Below are positions 1 through 11,600 of a stretch of DNA of 64,000 nucleotides, piece after piece; position 1 is the first letter of the stretch, and every line of letters starts with the position of its first letter. The position numbers were made by a program, and so were the translations under genes. The DNA is from Atrichornis clamosus (taxonomy: Eukaryota; Chordata; Aves; Passeriformes; Menuridae). The stretch covers positions 1 through 64,000 of the forward strand of contig WBMZ01012710.1 in the NCBI GenBank assembly GCA_013400975.1, written 5' to 3'. The notes beneath the pieces were generated by a model. That model was given only the letters and a program-made list of their open reading frames with translations. It searched no databases and was not told the origin of the DNA.

Positions 1-300
1 CCTGCCGCTCCCCTCTGCTCCCCTCGGCACTGCCCCGCTCCCGCTCCCCCGGCGCGCCGGGCGTGGCCCGCCCCAGCCCGCTCCGGCTGCGGCTGCCCGT
101 CAGTGCCGCCCCCCGGACGGAGCCTCCCGGCGCCGGGGCAGCGGCGGCAGAGCCATGTGAGAGGGACGCGGGCACGTCCCCTGCGGGAGCCGCGGCGGTG
201 CCGGCCCTCCCGGCGGAGCGGCTCTTCTCCCTGGATGGGCTCAGTCCGTAGGGAGGCTGCGGAGGGGCTCTGGAGCGGCGAGGGTGCCGGCCCGGTTACA
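1..300. promoter_or_regulatory. ARVCF: CpG-rich, TATA-less promoter region of ARVCF (probably bidirectional)
   Basis: The first 300 bases are GC-rich and full of CpG, unlike the AT-leaning sequence that follows from about 530. Visible elements include a KLF/Sp1-like box GGGCGTGG at 59-66, an inverted GC box CCCGCCCC at 67-74, and a 12-bp perfect palindrome CCGGCGCGCCGG at 49-60. There is no TATA box. This is the usual form of a housekeeping or broad vertebrate promoter. In human, ARVCF and TANGO2 are divergent neighbours across one CpG island, so a TANGO2 exon on the other strand just left of base 1 is expected, but none of it can be seen here. The island is cut by the window edge, so its true extent and the start sites are unknown. 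Confidence 0.7.
155..160 (+). promoter_or_regulatory. Start-stop uORF (ATG immediately followed by TGA) in presumed 5' leader
   Basis: ATGTGA sits in the context GAGCC-ATG, with a G at -3, so it should be recognised by a scanning ribosome if transcription starts upstream. Start-stop elements are known to hold ribosomes at the initiation site and reduce downstream translation. Whether it lies in the mature leader depends on the unmapped start site. Confidence 0.4.
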
Positions 301-449
301 AAAGGAGCGAGCTTCGCCGAGGAGAGAGGCTGTGGAGGCTGTCAGAGCAGCAGGCTGGGTCCGCGAAGGGGCTGCGGGCAGCTGGAGGTGTTCTGTGCTG
401 GGGGCAGCGGGACTGGCACCTCGCATAAATGCCTGCGGAACTCAAACAG
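235..449 (+). promoter_or_regulatory. Overlapping uORF in exon 1, predicted to run across the splice into exon 2
   Basis: The ATG at 235 (T at -3, G at +4) opens a frame that stays open to the donor at 449 in a different frame from the ATG at 429. If exon 1 is joined directly to 52574, the frame continues for nine more full codons and stops at TAG 52602-52604. That gives a product of about 81 codons. The stop lies two bases before the ATGATG at 52607-52612. This arrangement would discourage use of the weak ATG at 429 and could place terminating ribosomes next to the internal start. The peptide itself resembles nothing I recognise. Confidence 0.35.
429..449 (+). CDS. ARVCF: Candidate first coding segment of ARVCF, short N-terminal variant (MPAELKQ)
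   Basis: Seven codons, ATG CCT GCG GAA CTC AAA CAG, run exactly up to the splice donor and end in phase 0. The exon at 52574 also begins in phase 0, so direct splicing yields MPAELKQ followed by EQSPSNQTS without a frame break. An in-frame TAA immediately before the ATG marks the start. This would replace the usual N-terminal coiled coil of ARVCF (about 70 residues in the human long form) with seven residues. The initiation context is poor (T at -3, C at +4). The alternative is that exon 1 is wholly untranslated and translation starts further downstream, or that an undetected coiled-coil exon is inserted. The phase match supports the call but has a one-in-three chance of occurring randomly. 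Confidence 0.45.
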
Positions 450-3400
450 GTTAGTGCGAAACTTGTGTCCTTCGGGCTCTCGGGGCTCTGCGGCCGCGTG
501 TGCGGGGGTCCTGGTGGTGTGGGGAAAGCTGTCAGCGATGGAAGGGCTTGTTGACTTGTGTTTTCATTTTTAGCTGAGAACTAAGAGCAAAAGCTGAGCT
601 GCTCTTTCTAGCAGAGCATTCGAGAGAGATTGTGCTTTTGTCTCAGTTAATTGGTGAAACACCCAAAAAAGCAAGCCATTGTGTTCTTTGACCTTCTCGT
701 CCTGCTCAATAAATCTAGGGAGCTCTTTGACATGAACAGCTAGAAATAGCGCTTTTAAAAGAGAAAGCTTTTCTATTGTGCTTTTGTTAAATGTTTGCTT
801 TTCCCATACTGTGTTCACTATCTTTCCCTTTGATTTTTTTGCTGGACATACCAGGGAAATAACTCTGGTTTTTCACTCTAAACGTTATCTTAAACATAAA
901 GTCCTCTTGGCTGTCATTTTAATAATTATAAAGGACTTAAAACTCCATGCAAAAATATTTTAAACATTTTTATTTACTTTCAAGTGTCAGAGTATTGCAG
1001 GGCAAAGCTGTTGCAGACTACATTTAAATAAATAGAGATCATGTAGGGTCCTGTAATGTATAGATGGTTTTCCTGGGTAACCTCCTTCACCTACCTTGTA
1101 AGCCTCAGGAAAGCCGATAAATTCAGGTGGTGGCAGGGTAGAGCTGCTCTAGCTAGGATGAGGTTATGTCTTTTTCTTAGTCCTCCTTTTTCCTCTCTGC
1201 CTTTAAAATTTAAAACACATTACTTCAGAATAAGAAAATGCAATGATAATATTTTACTGATAATGCATCCATGAATTTGTTTAGGTTCATTGCACTGGAA
1301 TTGTTAGAGGTTCTCTAGGTTGGTTGAACACCCTGGGTTCCCCTCGCCCATCTCAGTAGCAGAAGGCTGAATCATTTCTTGATGCAAATAGGATGCGGAT
1401 TCCCTTGGGGTAAAAGTAGCCCTTTCAGCTGGGCCCTTGAGTGGGCATTTCTTTGTCTGTAGGATGCCCTGGAATCGTGGTCCTGCCTGCTGGAGGTGGC
1501 CAAATCATGGTTTTGTTTGGGTGCTTGTGTGTCATACTACCTGTGGGCTTCTTAGGAAGAGATTTGATTTCTTTGTGGTGCTGTTCATACTGCCTGACCC
1601 ACAGCTACTGTACCTGTCAAATTGCATGCAATGGATTGTTGAGTTTTAGATAGATAGATCTAGTTAGCAGCTCCAAGGGATTTTGGTTTTGTCTGGGTTT
1701 TTGTACTACGTAAAGGAAGAAACTGGAGGTAATGAGCAGAATGCTAACAGTAAAAGGAGAAAAAAAAAAAGTGTATTTAATGTCTTTTGACCCATGCAGT
1801 GTTTGTGTCTTCTGGGTTTTCTGTGTTGATAGGCGGAAAAGCCGGAGTGAGAGTGGAAGGTTGTAGTTAATCACTTTAGGTCATGCTTTTCAGTTAGCTT
1901 GTAAATTCTTCTTCCATATCAAAACAAAAAAATCTCATGGTTTTAATTTTCACGCTGTCTGTCATAGTTGAGGATCAGACAGAGATATGCTGTTTTATCT
2001 TTTCTCTTGAAGCAATGGTTCTCAATGCATTCTGAGGTCTTTTTGCAGAATAACTGTTCAATCTAGTAGCACAGCAGTTTATTAGAGAATGCTTTGTTTA
2101 ATGAAAGGTGGTAGTTTTAAGCCATGAGTTGTCAGATAAATTTATGGTGCAGTTACAGGGCCTCTAGAAAGTAATTCTTTAGCTGTAATGATCACAATTA
2201 AGTAAAACTAAACCAAATGAATACATGACTTGGAAGTGGATGACAAGTTTATACAATCCATACATAAAAAGATAGGAGAGATACTAGAATGGACTTCTGC
2301 CACATTAGCTGGACACCTGATGTGTTCAGATAAAAACAGCTGTGAAATCATAATTAAAAAGAATTAAGAGTAACCTCTAATCATGCTTTTGCGGGAATAG
2401 TCATGCTTCCTGAAGTTCTGGGCCACAAAAGCAGCATTGTACCTGAGAGCACTGGTAGAGGAAACAAATGCTGAAAACCATTAATGTGGTCATGAGTGCG
2501 GAGGGCAGGTGTCACCTTCTTGAGTCCTCCCTTGGCCATTCCCCCTCCTGCTTGTGAGGGATGAACACTGTTGAAGTTTTTGCTGAGTATTTGCAGCCTG
2601 ACATTCTGCAGTGGACTGAAAGTAAGTTAAAAGTTCCTGAAATCGGGAAGGATCTTGAAGTCTGGAGCTGTTAAAATATGTGTTCACTGCAGTATCACAC
2701 ACAGCTTTTGATCTGGATCTGAAACCTAAAGTGCTGGCTTGCCTTGGGGCCATGAAGTTGTGAAGGAGAAGGGAGTCACTTAAAGTGACTTTTACCAGAA
2801 ACTCTTCAGTTCTCTGTTATGCCTGCTTTGGAAAATACTTTATTAACACTCTGAATTCAGGCATTGACCTCAGAAAGGCTGTCCTTCCTCAGCACTTTGT
2901 CCCTGAAGTGTTTCACTAGAGGATGATACTGATGTGGCAGAGTATGAAATTGTAGATCTGGCAGGATTAAAGCAGTTAATGTATTAGTGACATCCCTGCT
3001 TTGAGTCTGTACCAGTGATGGAAAGCTTGTGGAAGAAGTGTTCATGGAGGTGCAGCATGCAAAAGTATTATCATTTTCCAAATAGATGGGCAAGTCATAT
3101 TAGAAAAACCAAATAAGAAGATTTGACGTGGACATGTGTACAGATTCACCCATGGATTCTCACATACATTTCATTACACCTGAGACAGGTGTAATATGCT
3201 CTGCTACCTTGGGGTGAAGAGATGCAGCAGTCTACAGTACTGATGCCTCCCTGCTCCCCCAGGCAAACCCTCTGCCAGCAGTTGTGACCTCTGTAGCAGA
3301 GCTGGGTGACGGGAATGTGTTTTGGGACTCACTGAGATGTTGAACTGTGTACTTGAACTGAGTGGAGGCACTGTAAGTGAGGTAGTAATTCCCTACAGGA

Positions 3401-3845
3401 GGGGTGAGTATTGGAACTTTTCACTGAGTGCCTGATTCAGGTGTGGAATGTGCCTTTACCTCTTGCAGAGGGGCTTGCACAGCTGAGTCCTTCAGCAAAC
3501 CAGGAGGCCCTGGAGCTGCAGCAGGACACCTGTGTAGAATGTGGAAATGGAAGTTTTTGTTTCTGAAAATGCCTCAGCAGGAACTGTGTTCCTCCAAAAG
3601 TGCTGTTGGAGCTCTTGGTGTAGGAGGGCCTAGAATGTCCATTTTGTGTGACTGCCTGTGTGTGTACAGCTTTGTAACAGCAATGGACATAGCAAGCACA
3701 GCATTCCAGTGACTGCAGTTCCCGAGGCTGTATTGCTTAACCACCTGTCCCGAAGGTTGGGAAGTGGTGAGCTGGTGTACACAGAGAATCAGGCTGGCTG
3801 CAGGTTTTGCTTAAGTTACATTGCAGTTACTAAAAATAAAAACAG

Positions 3846-3882
3846 GTGGGTTTTTTGGTATTTTTGTTTTGGGGTTTTTTTT
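3846..3882 (+). repeat. T-rich tract with interspersed G runs
   Basis: Low-complexity tract of T runs broken by GGG, GG and GGGG. It resembles the common T/G-rich low-complexity sequence of bird introns. No function is inferred. Confidence 0.6.
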
Positions 3883-5668
3883 AAGTATGTGCACTCAGTG
3901 TCTTTCCTAATGTAGAAATAGTCATTATGGAAGATAAAATGGGGAAAAGAGCTTGTTAAACAGTCACATTTGAAACTGGATGTTTATAACAAGGCTGTTT
4001 GCAAACATTTAATCTCAAACACTTTTCTCCCAGGAGTTAATCTCTGCCACTAAATTAAGGTTTTGATTCAACAGGAATAGAATCAGGGCCACTGGCTGAA
4101 AATAGTTGTGTCTTTGTATTTGAGTGTTTAAAATAACAAGGCATTTTGAATGTGAGGATTTTAGCATGTTCTCCATGTGTCTTTACCTGTTTCTGCATCT
4201 GTTCCTCAGTTGCTTAAAGTTATTTTGTCTGTGCCAGCAAAATTCTGCAGCTATGTGCAGGAAAAGTTCTAAAAGGCTCCTGCTGTAGACTGCACCACCT
4301 GCTTGTTCTCCTTTGTGGAAATACTTGGGGGTATTGTGGTGTGAGATGGGGGCTTCAGCTTTGGGGTTCAGAAGATCCCGTTCTTTTCTGCTGCAGGTTG
4401 GTTGTTTCCAGAAGTGTGCAACAAGTTGTCTTCCTGGTTATGCAAAAAACGTGTTTTAGGCATTCTGTGGACAAAACCAGTGAATTGATCCAGCTTAAAA
4501 ACTGCAGCAAAACCCTGTAGCTTCAAGAAAAGAGGAATGGCATCCTGACTCAGGCTGCTTAAGGCCCTTGGAAGGGTTGTACCTTCCTCCTGGGTGTGAA
4601 ACAGGGAAGAGAAGCAGCTCTGTATGAAGTGACCAGGAGAAAGAAAAGGGCAGGGGATGAACAGAAGTGTGTGGGCAAGAGCTCGTGGAGCTGCTCTTGC
4701 TGGTGAAACAAGGCAACAGTGCAGGGGTTTAGGTCTCCAGTGGCTTGGCCTGGGAGCTCTGTATACATTCGGTTTGGTCAGATCTTCCCAGGGACAGAGC
4801 AGGGCAGTAAAAACACAGTATTTTTCAAGGTTTTTTTTTTTAAACTAGTGTTGTTTCAGTGGCTTGTGAGAAATGAAACATAGGGTTTTGCTAGTAGTTT
4901 TCTTTGGTTTTGTTTTTCCAGTGGAGGTTTGAAGAGTAAATGGACTCCCTGAAATAAATCCTGAGACTAGAGAGGGAGTGTATTTCAAATTCTTGGATAA
5001 AAGGAAGACTGAAACTAAAACTTTGATAGTTTTAAGTTTCACAGTGTCCTTAGTGTCTCCTGTCTCTCATTAGGCTGCAGCCAGGCTTTGGGACCTTCTT
5101 TTAATTTGCCTTCATGCCAAAGAATGAACAACTGTGAGTGTACCTGAGAGAAGCCGGGTGAGCAACACTTGCTCTTTAGGGAAGCACAATCTTCTGCACC
5201 TGCAAATGGGTGGGCAGAATCCTTTCTGCTGTGTTAAGGGCTGATGACTCCATGAACTCAGTGCTCCCTGTCTACTGCAGTAATGTGCAAATCCGTAACT
5301 TTCAGTGGAGTTCTCTGCCTCTTCGATGAGTCAAGCCCACACCTGCTTACAACAGGAGATCGAAATGCCAGTTTTCCCTTTTGGCTAATCCCACACATTT
5401 GTCCTTAGCGTCACACCACCTCAGTGTCTGGAAAATAAAATGAAAATTGTTTTAAGTAAACTTGGAGAATTTTGGGGCTTTGGAATTTCTGCCTCTGCAA
5501 GCTAAATCACTTGGCACAGCTCTGAACTTTTATTTTTAGTAAAACTTTCTCAGCCAGACTATTGTAATGTTCTGAGAGATGTTCCTGAAAGCCTGTAACG
5601 AAACCAGAGTGAGGCTTATTTTTATACTGTAGAGAATGTATTTTTGTGTGTGTTTGTTTATAAACAAT

Positions 5669-5687
5669 GTGTGTGTGTATGTGTATA
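5669..5687 (+). repeat. Short imperfect (TG)n microsatellite
   Basis: Alternating TG with one TA interruption, followed by AT-rich sequence. It is probably polymorphic, with no further role visible. Confidence 0.75.
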
Positions 5688-8600
5688 AAAATACATATGT
5701 GGAGGAGATGAGAAGATGATGTAATTGAAGTAGCATTACTCTTGATGTGTGTAGTGTAACACTGATCAGAAGATTCATCTGGAATGTTCAGAAATTCTTT
5801 CAAAGTACAAGCTTGTAATTGATTAAGGAGCTGATAAAAGAGATGCAGCATAATTTGTTTATGGATGGTAGGGCCCTGAGATATAAACAGGTCCTGTGTG
5901 TAATCAGGATTATTCTGCTGTTTGAACTGTAAACTTTTCCAAACAGTTTTAGTAAGTTTTGCATCTGAAGCTATTTGCATCCCTGTCTCCTGATATGATT
6001 CTCAGGTGAAGTCAGACTTAAGGGAATAAAGGCCCTTTTGGCTTCCAGGCACAGCAGCGAGTGGGCCTTGGCTGGTTGGGTGTGTGATGCTTTAACAGAG
6101 ACACAAAACAGTGTCTGTGCCAGAGCTATGCAGGGATGAGAGCTCCAGATTTCAATGAGATGAAGTTACTTGTTCAAGGAGTTTAATACAGGCTTTTGAA
6201 AGTATGTTAATTCCATATAGCTCTGGAAAAAGGATTGATCAGGAATCCAGGTTGTAAGACTACATATGGTGCCTCACACAGCAGTGCATTGCAGTAATGG
6301 AAAGCAAATCATTTTGTTTTGAATGGACAAAATTACTTGTTACAGAACAGATTATGCAGGTGGCTAGATTTCTCCATCAGCACCTTCCTGAATCCTTGTT
6401 AATCACTGGTAAACCAAATTAATTCTTTATATTGAAACGGTAGCTGGAAGTTCTTTCATGGCATCACTGTCTCATATGGGCATAAACTCTTAATTCTTGC
6501 ATCAGGTCATGCTCGTCCCAAAGACATTGTTTTCTTCCAGGCACCTGCCTGGTGTGACCTTCTTGCCTTACTGGGGCACCAGAATGGCAATTCTAAAATC
6601 ATGGAAACGTAGGAATTTGAGATGTGCATAATGTCTTGGTTTACATATGCATTGAAGCCCTCAGTGCTATGACTGGGGCTCCAGAAGTGCTTTGCATCCT
6701 TTATTTGCTATTGCAGATGAACCCACTGGCTGATTTGCAAATAGGAGGGAAACAAAGTTCAGTTTTCCTCCCCAGGAAGGGAGGCAGCACACTGGAGTGG
6801 TGACAGTGGGTCCTTCCTGACACTGGTGGTTGGGTGAACTTAAGCACACAGTTTTCTGGATGACATTTCAATGAATCAGTTGTGTAGAAGGCCTTCCTTA
6901 TCTTTGAGCACTGCCAAGCAAGTTAGTAGATCTTCATTATAAATACTTGGCAGCTTCCTGAAGTCTGCTGGTTATGGTGTTAATTCACTTCTGTGGGGTG
7001 ATTGTGTCCCAGCTGTGAGTGTTGGAACCTGATGCTGCAGCTCCTGTCTCTTTTTTTTTTCCAGTAGTGAGGGGGTTTTTTTTCTCCTGTATGTTTTAAT
7101 AAGCTTATTATACTTTCCAGTTCTTCATTCTCCTCTTTGACCAACAGGAATGGACTATAGTATGTTCACAAGAGTTTTAAAAAATGTATTCCTCATATTA
7201 GCATATGTAAATGTGAGTAAATGTATGCTCGATGAGGAACATTTCACATTTGTCCTTAGCCATTTCATCTCATCTGGGTAATTCTTTCTACCAAGACATG
7301 TTGTTTTATTACCTGAGGTTAGAATGCATCTTGGTCATGGTGACACATTTATCTTGTATTTTATGATGCAATCTTATCACATCCCATTTCCTTTCTCTTT
7401 CCTATTCAGCTTTTCATCTGTCAGTGACAGCCATGACACCAGTTAGTGGCACAGTAATACCAGGGCTATATATTAGTGTACACCATTGGCAATTTTTAAG
7501 GGTAATACTTTGCTTCTCAGGTACAATATTCATTTTTGCAGGTTGTTTCTGGAGGGAAGAGCCATTTGTAATTACATCAAAACCAGCAGCCATCAGTCAT
7601 TTTAGATGTAGGAGACGGCAAAAAAGACTTGGATAACGTTCAGGAAACATGAAGCAAACAGAAGGTGACACTGCACCCTTCTCTCACTGCAAGGAGTGCA
7701 AAGAAGCACTAATTCATTTTTTTTATGTAGAGTGATGGGTCTCCTTATTTACAGTTGCAGCTTTTATATTTTAACATACAAAAATAAGTGTCTGACATCA
7801 GCTGTGTGAAAAATTGAAGCGAGAGGGAGAATGTTGTTCAGTTCATTGCTGAAAAAGTTGTGCCCCTTCTTAATAAGTTGTATTTTTAAATATATATTTT
7901 CCTGCTGTTTCTTCAAGGGCCAAATCCTCAAAGACAAAACTGCTGCTCTGCAGGTAACCAGGAATGAGGGACAGACTTTGAGAACTTTTAAGCTATATGC
8001 ACCTGCTGCAGATAATGATTAGAGATAAATTAAAAAGTGCTGCATCAATCTGATGAATAATTTGGCAAACCTGACTGATGGTTTTGATGTGTAAATAGGA
8101 ACTGAAGCATCTGCCTGCAAGTTTCTTTAAATCTAGTGTGACACACTGTTAATCCAGTAAGTTTTTTCTTCTTCTTGGTTTTTGAGACTCCAGTCAAAAT
8201 CATCTTTGTTTCATTTACATGGGATCAGTTTTATTTTTCTTTTTCTCGCAAAGCTGACACTTTAAAATTTCAGCTTAACAGTGCCAGTGCAAACTTTACA
8301 GTATTCAAATAAAACGTAATTTTCCTCCTTTGCTGCCTCTACCAAGAGGCATAGCAGATAATGTGTAACACCCATCCCAAGATTGGCTGAATTCCAAAGC
8401 CTTTCCAGAAAAAGAGACACTGGTAAAATCAGCATGTGCCGTGTAAATCGAGATAGCAAAGGAAGAGTCGTGTCCACAGCAGCTGAAGTGCTGTGTATGC
8501 TTGCATAAATACACTGCAAATGTGTGGGTGTATTTCATGAATTATTGCTCTTTGAATTTTCTCGTTCAAAGAAACTTGGCTGAGGTACATTATGTGGATA

Positions 8601-11600
8601 CTGTTTTGGCAACTGGAATCACAAAAATATTTATGAAATCTGTTGGGTTCTTCCCCCATGCTCTTATCCCTCCTTCCTGTATTTAAAATTCCCTTAAGTG
8701 TTTTGTTTTATTTCTCTAAAAATCCAGAGTTTTCTTTTAAAGGCACAGGGAGAATTAGTTTTCTCCTGGTTGTAAATTACAGATAAATGTTTTTTTAAAA
8801 TGCCTTTAAAATTTAAATAAATGATTGAAATACAACACTTAACTTCTTTTCTCATGTTTTCTGTGGATTTTTGAATGGCTAAAAATTGGGAAAAGGTACC
8901 TTTCTTCCTTCTTAAAATGCAACTCAGTGTTCTCCTGAGGAAAAATGTCAGGATGGCTTTGTTGAGCACTTCACGATACGCCCCAAGTAGAAATCCTGTT
9001 TTGGGGTTCTGCTATATTGTATTTCCTGTACTGGTGGTAGGAATGCTGCACTGAATGCCCATGGGATTGTGTGGGCTCTGGTCTCATCCAGAGTGAACAC
9101 AGGCTGTTCGCTTTGTTGGGAAGCAGGTCTGGGAATGGGCACATGGTGTTTGTGGGAGGCAGTGTGAGGTGATGAAGGCTGACTTCTCCATTAGACAAAA
9201 TAAACTGAAATATTGGCCCTGGCAACTCTTGAGGACCAGTTTTTCAAGATTGTTGCTCGATTTTCCTGGCTGAGCAGTGCACTTCGGCCTCAGGTTACAA
9301 TGCCACTTCTCAGTCCTGGTCCCTGAATTTCTAGACTTGTTTCTGATAGTGCCCACAGCCATTTAAAGCAGGTGTTCTGCAGAACTCATGTCTCATTAAC
9401 TCTGGAGAAGTTCTGTCCAGATTTGGCTACAGGTGGGTCCAGGACTCTCTAAAATTATGTCTGGATTTGGCTGAGAATTGAAGGAAAGAGGAGACAGTCA
9501 TGAGTGGATCAATTGCATTGGAAATGAAAGAGTTAAGAATGAAAATCTGATTGCACAGCTGAAATCTCAATTGGAACTTGTGGTCTCTTGAGAGAAAATG
9601 CCATTCAGCACCGTTGCACAGAGTTATTTCATTCTTAATTTTAATTGACATGTCCCAGAATGCAGCCTTCTCTGTCGAACGCGGGCGGCACAGAGGCGTT
9701 GTGAGTCTGAGTCTCTGTGTGGGCGATTCCTGTGTTTCAAATTCAGGTCATCATTAATTTCCCTTTGATACCAGCATCCTTTCTGCCTACCTTATTCACT
9801 CAGTAGGTTGATGAAATTTGAATGAATCTTCCCCTAAGTAAGATGTTGGTCACCTCCTGGGATTTCAGCGTAATAATCTGACACTGCTCATTGTATATTT
9901 CATGGCAGTTTTAGCCCCCTGTCTTGATGACGGGGGTGTCCTGGCCAACTTCAGTAACAGAAAAGTAATTATTGTTGTAAAAATAGCATAGGTGTTTCAG
10001 CTTTATTTGGGGGGGACACCTCAAGGAAAAAGTTGTTCTAGTGTAACATCAATTTTTCATTAGTCTTCTGGGTATAATGCCATTAAACCATACAGTTAGT
10101 TATAAACCCAGCAATAGTGGCAGAACAATGCAGCTTCATCCTGTAGTAGTTGTGAGGAGTAGAGATACATGCCTTAAGTATTTTTTAATACTTTATATCT
10201 CCAGTATTGATTGCGTTTTTCAAATAAGATGTATGATTGACCACTATTGGGATTATTCCAAAATTTGCACAGCTTTCTTACAGCTTTTGTCTGTGCTTTG
10301 TATCTGATGGCAGCAGTTTAAAGAAATGCTTTGAAAAGAGACTAAATGCACACAGTAGCCGTAAATACAGTGGAAAACTAGTGCTTCAGAATATCAATTT
10401 GTGATTTAATTTGCTTTTATCCTGTAGTTGTGCAGATGAGGACAACTACAGGTACACCTGGAACGCTGAAGGTTTCATTGGGGTGTAGACTTGACTACCA
10501 CTCCAGCTTATGGACAAGGGTCAGTGTTATAGGTCTAAATGCCTTAAATACATAAATTTCCAGAGCAGAAAAGAGAGTCTTTATTTAAAATCTTTGGGAT
10601 TTTTGCATCATGGAAACCACGTATTTTGTGATGGCGGTGATGGTGATGATCAAACTTACTGCATCTGTACAAGAATGTTTGTTTACAAAGGGTCATTCTT
10701 AGCCTTATAGGTGTTAAAGTCTTCTCAAGATTTGGCTTTGAACTCACTGTTCACCTTTTCCAGAAAAATTGATCCGTGGTAGTGTAGGTAGACTAAGTAG
10801 GAGAAAGGGCATGATATGGTGTATCCTTAATTGTTTATTTTTTCTCTCTGAGCATAAATAGGATCTGTTGTGTTTTAATATAGGAAATGGTTTATTGTAT
10901 TTTTACTACTTACCAAGGTTGACATAAGCTGTTGTGGGTTACCCTTCCTAGAAAGCCTGAGCATTGCTCTTCGTGTAGAATTCTTCACTTAAATACACAG
11001 TAGCCAGCTGTATAGCTGTTTTCTGATAAGATTTGTATGCCCCTAGATAAAAGAAGACAAACCTCCTGGAATTTAGGGATGGGTCAGCCGTGGTGTCCAA
11101 ATGCTGCAGTTCAGTGCAGTGCTCCAGATGATGGCTGGCACTGAGGGCACAGTTCACAGCCACTTTTCCTGCTGTAGCCTGTCCCTAGGCTGACATGAAT
11201 TTCATGAACTCATAGCTAGAGCCTATAATTTCCATCTCAGTTTTTTTCCACATCTTGATCTGTCACATACCTGTACCTGGAATGAAAGCCACTGCTCTCA
11301 GGGTGGTAAGCACACGAATGTTACTGCTAGTGTGCTGTATGAAGTCCTGTAGAACTTGCTTTTGCCTGATGTCAGTCTGTTTAGTGTAATAGCAAGGCAT
11401 GCAAATGATGATCATCTCTGGCTGGGTGTTTCTTAGGAGAAATCACTGCTGGCTTAATTTTCTTGGCGTTTTTCTGGTCTGGGGTTTGGAGCAGGAAGGA
11501 AGCCCAACTTAGGCTTTGTCCATGGCTGGTTTCATGAATAGGTACTGTGATCAGATGAAATGTGTGATTCAGAAGACTAATTAAATTTAGTCCTGTTACC

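Larger units (their letters stand above)
1..449 (+). other. ARVCF: Presumed ARVCF exon 1 (5' UTR plus possible 7-codon coding tail); 5' end not defined
   Basis: The exon is inferred from its position in the CpG island and from a good splice donor, CAAACAG|GTTAGTGC, at 449/450. The transcription start cannot be fixed, and base 1 is only the window edge. Only three ATGs occur in this stretch: 155 (immediately followed by TGA), 235 (opens a long overlapping frame) and 429 (MPAELKQ). An in-frame TAA at 426-428 directly precedes the ATG at 429, so nothing further upstream in that frame can be coding. Sequence after the donor soon becomes AT-rich and intron-like. The assignment to ARVCF rests on strand, CpG context, human synteny and a matching splice phase. 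RNA evidence is not available. Confidence 0.6.

Noticed and set aside
5507..5980. 157-codon open frame on the - strand
   Set aside because: It crosses TG/TA-repeat-like sequence, which gives an IHIHTHI type low-complexity product. No family resemblance.
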